In this document: piece after piece, positions 51,607 to 58,430 of the stretch
Layout: each line of letters begins with the position of its first letter
Position numbering within the stretch: the first letter of the stretch is position 1
DNA from: Planctomonas deserti
GTDB taxonomy: Bacteria; Actinomycetota; Actinomycetes; Actinomycetales; Microbacteriaceae
DNA: 64,000 nucleotides
Direction: 5' to 3'
Assembly (NCBI RefSeq): GCF_003067705.1
Contig: NZ_QANL01000001.1
Span: 992,001 to 1,056,000, forward strand
Notes under the pieces: model-generated
Seen by the model: the letters and a program-made list of their open reading frames with translations, nothing else
The model's database searches: none
Told to the model about the DNA's origin: nothing
Made by a program: the position numbers and the translations under genes

Positions 51607-54116
51607 CAGTGGGTCTCCTCGAGAGTCAGGGCGCGGTGGAACTCCTCCTCGAGAGTCGGCGGGGCTCCGGGGATGTACTGCATGAGGACGGCGAGCGACA
51701 TCCCCGCTGCTTCCGGCGACTTGCCGTCGAGGGGGATGCCGGGGAAGTGTGTCTGGAAGACCTTCGTGATCTCCTGCCACACGGCCACGTCATCGGCGAG
51801 CATCGCGAGCGGGGTCTCCATCGTGTACTCCGGTCGCTTCACAACCGGCACAGCGTAGCGCCACGAGTGACGCCCGGCAGCGGCCTCCTCGACGCGCCGC
51901 TCGGGGTGCAGAGGCAGTTCGACCGTGGCGCTAGTTCCCTCCGGGATGAGGACGTCCAGTTGCATCTCCCCGTCGCTGAGCTGCCACTTCACCTCTGCCT
52001 TGCCGTGAACTGTGTCGTGCTCGACACGGGCGTGAGTCAGGCCGCCTCCCGGCTGCGGGGCGATGCGGATGCGGCGATACCCGGGCTCGGCGGCGGAGAG
52101 GCCGCCCACTACCCGGTGGAGCCAGTCAGACACGGCCCCCAGCGCGTAGTGATTCAGTGACGTCATGCCGGTCGCGTTGAGCGTTCCATCGGGGAGCACG
52201 GAGTCCCAGCGCTCCCAGATCGTGGTCGCTCCCATCGTCACGGGGTAGAGGAAGCTGGGAGCTTCCTTCTGCATCAGCAGCAGGTACGCCTCGGCGAGAT
52301 GCCCGGTGCTGCTTAGTGCGTCCGTCAGCAAGGGGGTGCCGGCGAATCCGGTAGAGATCTTGTAGCCAGCCTTGGCGACCAGCTCGGCAAGCCGGTCGCC
52401 CGCTTTTCCACGCTGCTGCTCGCTCACGATGTCGAACGAGATCGCGAGCGCGTACGCGGTGGCGGACTCGTTCACCACCCGCCCACTGCGCGTGACGTAC
52501 TCATCGAGGAACGCGGTTCGTACGCGCTCGGCGAGAGTGCGGAACTCCTCGGCGTCGTTGTGCGCCCCGAGCAGATCCGCGGTCTCTGCCATTTCACGTG
52601 TGGTCTTGCAGAGGTAAGCGGTTGCCACGAGGTGACGGTCGGTCTTGCCGCCGGCGGGATTGTCAACGGGGGCGTCGGGGTCGAGCCAGTCGCCGTACTG
52701 GAAGCCGGAGCTCCATAGCCCGTTCTCATCCAGCAGTCCCGCGACCTGTCGGATGAACGTAGTCATGGACTCGTAGCTGTGTCGCAGGATCTCGAGGTCG
52801 CCGTACTCGCGGTACATCGCCCAGGGCAGGCTGACTGCGACGTCACTCCAGAGGGCCGTCGGCGAGGAGGGGTTGGGCAGTACGTCAGGCACGACCCACG
52901 GGACAAAGCCCTTCTCCTTCTGCTCGACGTGAAGGTCCTCCAACCAAGCGCCGAGCACTCCGCGGACGTCGTACAGAAAGCTTGCGGTGGGAGCGAAGGC
53001 GTTGATGTCGCCTGTCCATCCCATGCGCTCGTCCCTCTGCGGGCAGTCCGTGGGCACGCCGACGAAGTTGTCGCGCATCGACCACACGCTGTTCTCATGC
53101 AGCCGGTTGATCAGCGGATCGGACGTCTCGAACCACCCGGTGCGCCGCATCTCGCTGTGCACCACAACGGCGCGCAGCGCGTCGAGAGTGAGCTCGCCGG
53201 GCCATCCTCCGATCTCGACGTAGCGGAAGCCGTGGAACGTGAACCGCGGCTCCCACGTCTCGACTCCGCCGCCCTTGAGGGTGTACCTGTCGGTCGCCTC
53301 GGCACGACGGTTGGTTTCCGGATCGAGTTCGCCCCCGGGGGTGAGCAGTTCGGCGTGACGAAGCGTGACCGTCTGGCCGGCTTCGCCGTCGACTGTGATC
53401 TGCATCCAGCCGGAGATGTTCTGACCGACATCGACGATGGTCTTGCCGCTTGGGGAGGTGAGAATCTCGACCGGGGTCAGCTCTTCGATCCTGCGAATGG
53501 GCGGGCCGGCTGGCGCTACCAGGGCTGCCCGGCTCCACTCGAACAGCTGTGCGGGCGCCCAAGCGGAGGCGTCAAATCGGGATTCGCTCCATCCGGTCGG
53601 TTCGAGGCGCGCGTCGTAGTCCTCGCCGTCGTAAATGCTGTTCGCTCGCACCGCACCGGAGCCGACCACGAACCGCTCGTCCGTGCCGATGACCTCCACG
53701 CGGTCGTCGTATTCCAGCTCTAGCTGCAGGAAGAGGGCGGGGCGGTCGGTGTAGTGATTCCGTCTGTCCTCCCAGCCGAGTCGCCCCGACGCCCACCCCT
53801 CGCCGACGATGGCGCCTACAGCGTTCGCGCCGGAGCGAACCAGGTCGCTGATGTCGTGGGTCGAGATGTTCAGGCGGTGGCGGTAGGAGGTCCAGCCTGG
53901 GGCTAGGACCTCCTCGCCCACGCGGCGGCCATTGAGGTACCCCTCGACGACGCCGAGTCCGCTGATCGAGAGCGTCGCCCTTCGAACGCCCTTCTCGACG
54001 TCGAACTCGCGGCGGAAGTAGACGGCGGAGTCGCCCGCCGCCGCCGGTCCCGCGGCGCTGATGAAGGATGCCTGCCAAGTTGATGTCAAGATATTTGCCT
54101 TTCCGGATTCGGGCAT
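51606..54116 (-). CDS. GH78 alpha-L-rhamnosidase 1
   Basis: An 836-residue enzyme without signal peptide. Beta-domains lie at about 15-310 (GLGVVEGYLNGRRVGEEVLAPGWTSY; CBM67-like). The (alpha/alpha)6 catalytic domain covers about 320-690. The catalytic acid is in CPQRDERMGWTGD (about Glu364) and the base Glu in TIWERWDSVLPDG. C-terminal beta-domain: PGYRRIRIAPQPGGGLTHA. The extra C-terminal tail of about 100 residues (YTMETPLAML onward, with PGAPPTLEEEFHRALTLEE) is longer than in most relatives and than in rhamnosidase 2. It is the second gene of the MFS-GH78-GH3-epimerase operon. Only 6 bases separate it from the MFS gene. Confidence 0.92.
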   Translation of the reverse strand: MPESGKANILTSTWQASFISAAGPAAAGDSAVYFRREFDVEKGVRRATLSISGLGVVEGYLNGRRVGEEVLAPGWTSYRHRLNISTHDISDLVRSGANAVGAIVGEGWASGRLGWEDRRNHYTDRPALFLQLELEYDDRVEVIGTDERFVVGSGAVRANSIYDGEDYDARLEPTGWSESRFDASAWAPAQLFEWSRAALVAPAGPPIRRIEELTPVEILTSPSGKTIVDVGQNISGWMQITVDGEAGQTVTLRHAELLTPGGELDPETNRRAEATDRYTLKGGGVETWEPRFTFHGFRYVEIGGWPGELTLDALRAVVVHSEMRRTGWFETSDPLINRLHENSVWSMRDNFVGVPTDCPQRDERMGWTGDINAFAPTASFLYDVRGVLGAWLEDLHVEQKEKGFVPWVVPDVLPNPSSPTALWSDVAVSLPWAMYREYGDLEILRHSYESMTTFIRQVAGLLDENGLWSSGFQYGDWLDPDAPVDNPAGGKTDRHLVATAYLCKTTREMAETADLLGAHNDAEEFRTLAERVRTAFLDEYVTRSGRVVNESATAYALAISFDIVSEQQRGKAGDRLAELVAKAGYKISTGFAGTPLLTDALSSTGHLAEAYLLLMQKEAPSFLYPVTMGATTIWERWDSVLPDGTLNATGMTSLNHYALGAVSDWLHRVVGGLSAAEPGYRRIRIAPQPGGGLTHARVEHDTVHGKAEVKWQLSDGEMQLDVLIPEGTSATVELPLHPERRVEEAAAGRHSWRYAVPVVKRPEYTMETPLAMLADDVAVWQEITKVFQTHFPGIPLDGKSPEAAGMSLAVLMQYIPGAPPTLEEEFHRALTLEETH

Positions 54117-54122
54117 GAGGGG

Positions 54123-55469
54123 CTAGCGCACCGACTTGATGCGCATGACCACCAGTCCGCCGAGCAGCGTGATGACAGCCGCGACGGCGTAAAGGAGCGT
54201 GTAGTTCTTCTGATCGCCGACGGCCCCAATGGCGAGGAAGAGCGGTGCGATCAGCGGGGCAACGGCCTGAGGAATCGAGGTCGCGAAGCTGGTGATGCCC
54301 ATGAAGCGGCCCGCGTCGGTGTCACGCTCAGGCAGCACGTCGAGGAGGAGCGCCTGATCGACCGCGGAGAAGGCACCGATGCCGACGGAGGTGAGTAGTG
54401 ATCCGGTGATAAGCACCGGAAGATCGGGTGCGATCGCCATCACGACGGCGCCGACGGCGAATACAACTCCAGCGGCGAAGACGAAAGCGCGGCGACGCTT
54501 GAGGCGGTCCGAAAGGAACCCGCCTCCGATAGCGCCCATCGTGGTGGCGAGGATGCCGATGGCCCCAAGTGTTCCGATAATCCCGGCGACCTCGGAGACC
54601 TCAAGCTCGAGCTTCGAGGCGAAGAAGAACGCGGTGAAAGTGGTGTTCAGCGTGAGTCCGAAGTAGAAGAGGAATCGGCCGAGCCAGTTCCAGGAGTAGT
54701 CGGGGTACTGGCGGGGGTTGTAGAGGTACTTCCGCAGCAGGGCGCCGACGTGGAGCTTCTCGGCGAAGGTCAGAGAGCGGCTGTCGTCCTCGTGCACCAG
54801 GGTGACGAACAGTGTGACCAGCACGACGCCGACAACGCCCGGCACGAGGAACAGCAGCAGGCTTTGCCCGCTAAAACCACCAGCCATGACGACACCGAAC
54901 ACGGGCGCGATCTGAGTGGCGAAGCCGATGAGGCCGGCGACCTTGCCTCGCTGTGACTCGGGCAGCCGGTCCGCGGTCGAGATTTGCAGGTTCGCGAGCG
55001 TCTGCCCCCAGCCCAGCTGCGCCAGAATCCAGCCCGCGCCGAGTACGAACACGTTGGGCGCAAGCGCCATCACGAACAGGGACACGACGCCGAGCAGCAT
55101 TCCGCCGAGCATCCAGGGACGGCGCCGGCCGATGCGGGTGCGCGTACGGTCGCTGAACACTCCGAAGAACGGGTTGGTCAGCATGACGGCGAAGGCGCCC
55201 GCTCCGGTGATGTAGCCGAGATACTCCTCCCGCCCCGGGGCCAGTTGCTCGACTCGAATCGCGAGCGAGATCGCCAGCGGTGTGATGAACGCGACGAACA
55301 CGCCGAACTGGGCCAGCACCATCAGCCAGATGTAGCGGGCCCCGACCTTGGGAAGCTCAGGCGTCTCAGCGATGACGGCGCCATCAGGCGCCTCTTCGGT
55401 GGTCGAGCTTGCGAGAGGGAACGCCGTAGCGGGCGGTGTGACTTGCAACTTCTCGTGACGAGGGCTCAA
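54123..55469 (-). CDS. MFS transporter (GPH/sugar-cation symporter-like)
   Basis: A 448-residue carrier with 12 predicted helices after a cytoplasmic tail of about 45 residues. The loop 2-3 signature is NPFFGVFSDRTRTRIGRRRPWM, as in sucrose/GPH-type sugar porters. A second half-signature, GGGFLSDRLKRRRAFVF, follows in the C-terminal half. It heads the operon with GH78, GH3 and the epimerase, all cytoplasmic, so it probably imports intact rhamnosylated glycosides (inference). Two ACTAGC-type palindromes lie between it and the divergent LacI regulator. Confidence 0.87.
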   Translation of the reverse strand: MSPRHEKLQVTPPATAFPLASSTTEEAPDGAVIAETPELPKVGARYIWLMVLAQFGVFVAFITPLAISLAIRVEQLAPGREEYLGYITGAGAFAVMLTNPFFGVFSDRTRTRIGRRRPWMLGGMLLGVVSLFVMALAPNVFVLGAGWILAQLGWGQTLANLQISTADRLPESQRGKVAGLIGFATQIAPVFGVVMAGGFSGQSLLLFLVPGVVGVVLVTLFVTLVHEDDSRSLTFAEKLHVGALLRKYLYNPRQYPDYSWNWLGRFLFYFGLTLNTTFTAFFFASKLELEVSEVAGIIGTLGAIGILATTMGAIGGGFLSDRLKRRRAFVFAAGVVFAVGAVVMAIAPDLPVLITGSLLTSVGIGAFSAVDQALLLDVLPERDTDAGRFMGITSFATSIPQAVAPLIAPLFLAIGAVGDQKNYTLLYAVAAVITLLGGLVVMRIKSVR

Positions 55470-55492
55470 GAGGACTCCATTGTCGGATTGGT

Positions 55493-55550
55493 ACTAGCGC
55501 GGGCTAGTGGACGGGGCGATGCTACCGTCGAGGGACTAGCACGCGCAAGT
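55493..55550. promoter_or_regulatory. Two LacI-type operators, ACTAGCnnnnGCTAGT
   Basis: ACTAGCGCGGGCTAGT (55493-55508) is a perfect 6-bp-arm palindrome. ACTAGCACGCGCAAGT (55535-55550) matches at 11 of 12 arm positions. Their starts are 42 bases apart, four helical turns, in the 83-base region between the divergent MFS and LacI genes. Confidence 0.75.
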
Positions 55551-55576
55551 AGATGAGTGTGGAGGAGGATGAGTAC

Positions 55577-56581
55577 GTGAGCCGACCGGAGATCTCGAAT
55601 CGTCGCGTCACAGCCGCTGACATCGCCCGCTCTCTCGGCCTCTCGCGGGCGACTGTCGGATTCGTGTTGAACGAGACGCCCGGGCAGACGATCTCGGAGC
55701 AGACAAAGCAACGCGTCTTCGCTGAGGCGGAACGACTCGGATACAGGCCCCATACGGCGGCGCGTGCCCTCGCCAGTGGGCGCACTCGGATCGTCCTCGT
55801 AGTCCTGCCCGACTGGCCCCTCGACTTCAGCTTGCGACGAAACCTCGAGGAGGCGTCGCTCGCGTTGGACGAGGCTGGCTACAGCCTCATCACCTACACC
55901 CCTCACCCGACCGGCCAGGCACGACCGTTGTGGGAGACGCTGGCACCAGATGTCGCTCTCTCCATGGTCGGCCGCTTCTCGCAACAACAAGTCGACTCGA
56001 TGCGGCGCGCCGGCGTCCGCGCGATGGTGCCTGACCCTGATCAGGTCGACGCCGACGAATACCCGGAGGAGGGACCGGTGCTGCAGGTGCAGCACCTTGC
56101 TCGACTGGGACACTGCAGGATTGCATTCGCGGAGTCTGCCGATCCACGCATCGCTGATTTGGTTGCCTTGCGGCACTCGCGAGCACGGCAAGCGGCTGAG
56201 GAGCTCTTGTTGCCGGCACCCGTGGCACTGTCAGTGAACCTAGGCGACGACTCGGCGAGCGATGCGGTGAGGAAGGCCGTCAGTGCCGGAGTGACGGCGA
56301 TTGCGGCCTACAACGACGAGGTTGCCGCCGCTCTCGTTGGAGCCGCGTTGCGCGCGGGCATTGCCGTTCCGCAACAACTTTCCGTCGTCGGACACGATGA
56401 CGCACCTATCGCATCAATCGTCGAACCACAGCTGTCAACTGTGCGCATTGACACCGCCGGCTTGGGTCGATACTTGGCCGCTCTCGCTTTGAGCGCAGCC
56501 GAAGGACACTCACCTCCGGCCACAATCCCGCAAACTCAACTTGTCCTCGTAGAGCGCGCGTCGACGCTTCCTCACACGTGA
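55577..56581 (+). CDS. LacI family regulator of the glycoside operon
   Basis: A 334-residue regulator. N-terminal LacI HTH (TAADIARSLGLSRATVGFVLNETPGQTIS), hinge helix LGYRPHTAARAL, then a periplasmic-binding-like ligand domain (GAALRAGIAVPQQLSVVGHDDAPIA near residue 280; HRL-like RLGHCRIAFAE). GGAGGAGG lies 8 bases before GTG 55577. An ATG at 55553 in the same frame is possible, but its leader would overlap the second operator. It is divergent from the MFS-GH78-GH3-epimerase operon. The second half and the DNA after it are visibly less GC-rich than the rest of the window, hinting at acquired DNA. Confidence 0.87.
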   Translation: MSRPEISNRRVTAADIARSLGLSRATVGFVLNETPGQTISEQTKQRVFAEAERLGYRPHTAARALASGRTRIVLVVLPDWPLDFSLRRNLEEASLALDEAGYSLITYTPHPTGQARPLWETLAPDVALSMVGRFSQQQVDSMRRAGVRAMVPDPDQVDADEYPEEGPVLQVQHLARLGHCRIAFAESADPRIADLVALRHSRARQAAEELLLPAPVALSVNLGDDSASDAVRKAVSAGVTAIAAYNDEVAAALVGAALRAGIAVPQQLSVVGHDDAPIASIVEPQLSTVRIDTAGLGRYLAALALSAAEGHSPPATIPQTQLVLVERASTLPHT

Positions 56582-57007
56582 TCTATGAGGTCTAAGGGTT
56601 AGCAGCGCATCTTCAAATAACGAATCCGCCGAGATCTCGCACCTGACAAGCCCTTCATGATGCGGCCCCATGGCGGCTGCTCACACAGATTGTCCCACTG
56701 ACCAGCGGCGACGTCTTATTTGCGCGAGCGACACTTTGCCTGGGCAGTCACACCCGCGAAGCCAGGCTGTTTCCCTATCGAGACTGCCACTTGACATGAG
56801 GTGCATCAGCGGCATTCACCAGGACGGACGTTACGCCTCTGCGAACGGCTGTTGAACGCGCACGCGACGGTCGTGACGCTCATACCCACGACGCCTAGGA
56901 GAAGGCCGACCCAGCCGTCGACCAGATATCGCCCACAGTGCAGACGACATAGCTGGCATCAAAGGTCAGGACAGTCTTCTTCAAGAACCGGTTCCGAGGG
57001 TGGGCGC
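56582..57007. other. 426-base lower-GC region without a supported gene
   Basis: It lies between the converging LacI and LysM genes. It contains one TGCCTGGGCA palindrome (56737-56746) like those near 4700. A minus-strand stretch around 56840-56955 could encode one membrane-helix-like segment (GWVGLLLGVVGMSV) but has no good start. No hairpin of terminator quality is obvious. Confidence 0.5.
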
Positions 57008-57652
57008 TTACCCGGCGTCGGGATTGACAAATTCGAAGCCGGGAACGGCAGCGGGGTCCAATACCAGCAGTTCTCCGGGTTGAATGACCTGGTAACCCTT
57101 GTGCCCGTTGAGCGTCGCCAGCAAGAGGCCGTTGTAGAGGCAGAGCCGGTCGCCGATCGCCCCGAGCGAATCGCCGGGAGCGACGGTGTATGTGGCAGCA
57201 CGGCCGTCGTCGTTGTATCCGACGTCTCCGTTAGCGAACTCGCGCGCTCCCATGTCGGTGAGATTCTCGGGCCGGAGCAGCTGTGCAGTGTCGGGAACCT
57301 TCCCCTGGCCGGTGATGCTGATCATGGCAGACGCGGCGCAGTCACCCGGGCCCCCTTCCGGAATCCACGTGCCATCGCCCATGTCGATATATCCGTCCGG
57401 TACGTCGGGCGAAGCGGCCACGGCCGGCTTCTCCACTGGAACAGGGGCTACCCGGCTGCTTCGGGTCGAAGTTGGGCTCGGGTCGACAGGACTGACGTCT
57501 GAGGCTGTTGGACCGGCTGTCCCGGGAACTGGCGTAGGTGTGCCCGTCGTACACGCGCTGAGTCCTACTGTGAGCGTCAGGGCCGAAGTGAGAACGGACA
57601 TCCGTACCGCCATAAGGCGGGGGAATCGGCATAAGCGCAATTCGGACGACAT
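57008..57652 (-). CDS. LysM-domain lipoprotein
   Basis: A protein of up to 214 residues. N-terminal basic stretch, hydrophobic helix and lipobox-type GLSAC (Cys34), followed by a Pro/Thr/Ser-rich linker (about 35-85). A C-terminal LysM module (about 150-200) reads YTVAPGDSLGAIGDRLCLYNGLLLATLNG...IQPGELLVL. LysM modules bind peptidoglycan or chitin, so this is probably an envelope-associated protein. Internal Met14 (57613) and Met18 (57601) are alternative starts that keep the signal peptide. No ribosome-binding site is clear. It stands alone in a lower-GC stretch. Confidence 0.7.
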   Translation of the reverse strand: MSSELRLCRFPRLMAVRMSVLTSALTLTVGLSACTTGTPTPVPGTAGPTASDVSPVDPSPTSTRSSRVAPVPVEKPAVAASPDVPDGYIDMGDGTWIPEGGPGDCAASAMISITGQGKVPDTAQLLRPENLTDMGAREFANGDVGYNDDGRAATYTVAPGDSLGAIGDRLCLYNGLLLATLNGHKGYQVIQPGELLVLDPAAVPGFEFVNPDAG

Positions 57653-58001
57653 TTCCGGACCGTACCACGGGAGCGTGAGATCAACTCCGTTGCGGAGTGA
57701 GTGCGTCTCGAGCGATGGCTCGAAGCGCTGATTGGCCTGGCGATAGTGCCAGCGTGGCTCATGACGGTTGATCCAATGTCATTTTCGACAACTGTGACGC
57801 TGTTCCAGACGCCCTAAGGCACCCACTAGGAAACCGGTGCGCTCGTCGATTGAGAATCACGCCGCGGATATGACGAAGTCCCGAATGCAGCGGTGATTCC
57901 CCTGATTCGCAGTGCCCGCTGTCCCGTTACCTGGGTTTGTGATTGTCGAACGGCAATCGGGCGAAGAAGTGAATGGAGGCGAAAGTGAGCAGCGGTCCCG
58001 G
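57653..58001. other. 349-base intergenic region, nothing recognised
   Basis: It lies upstream of the LysM gene and downstream of rhaM (both minus strand). It is less GC-rich up to about 57980, after which typical composition resumes. I see no gene, tRNA or clear repeat. It is a possible edge of a transferred segment. Confidence 0.4.
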
Positions 58002-58364
58002 TCAGCGTGCGGGCGGCATGTGCGGGGGCAGCGCGGAGAGCTGGTCCTCGAGGTTGAAGACCTCGGCCAGGACCGTCGGCCCCTGGTCCGGCCGTCCGTC
58101 GAGACCGACGAAGAACTCCGCCATCTCGGCCTCCCAGCGTGCGGCGGCGGGCGACTCGGCGAGGCGGCGCTGGGACTCCTCGACGGAGTCCGTCTCGTAG
58201 TAGCCGATCAGCAGCCCGTCCGGCCGGAGGAAGAGCGAATAGTTGCGCCGCCCGGACGCCTCGATGGTGCGCAGCATGTCCGGCCACACCTGGGCGTGCC
58301 GCGCCACGTACTCGTCGATCCTGTCCGGCCTCACCCGGAGCTCGAAGCAGACCCGCTGCACCAT
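58002..58364 (-). CDS. rhaM: L-rhamnose mutarotase
   Basis: A 120-residue protein of the RhaM/RhaU ferredoxin-like family that interconverts alpha- and beta-L-rhamnose so that the isomerase gets its preferred anomer. Characteristic features are QRVCFELRVRPDRIDEYVARHAQVWPDML (helix with the conserved His), RNYSLFLRPDGLLIGYYE and the W of AARWEAEMAEFF. It follows rhamnosidase 2 with a hairpin between them. ATG 58364 is preferred. GGAAGG is 6 bases upstream, while the in-frame ATG at 58373 directly abuts it. Confidence 0.9.
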   Translation of the reverse strand: MVQRVCFELRVRPDRIDEYVARHAQVWPDMLRTIEASGRRNYSLFLRPDGLLIGYYETDSVEESQRRLAESPAAARWEAEMAEFFVGLDGRPDQGPTVLAEVFNLEDQLSALPPHMPPAR

Positions 58365-58396
58365 CAGAGACATCCTTCCTTGGACACCGACACCGA

Positions 58397-58427
58397 GAAG
58401 TGCCACCCCATCTCAGAGTGGCACTTC
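58397..58427 (-). terminator. Hairpin between rhamnosidase 2 and rhaM
   Basis: GAAGTGCCAC (58397-58406) and GTGGCACTTC (58418-58427) are perfect 10-bp arms around an 11-base loop, directly after the rhamnosidase stop. It could terminate part of the transcription or protect the upstream mRNA. Confidence 0.65.
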
Positions 58428-58430
58428 CCG

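Noticed and set aside
56840-56955. Small membrane protein on the minus strand
   Set aside because: One hydrophobic segment is present, but there is no start codon with a ribosome-binding site and the frame is short.
57653-58001. Possible tRNA or attachment site at the edge of the lower-GC segment
   Set aside because: No cloverleaf or duplicated att-like sequence could be found by eye, and no integrase is nearby.
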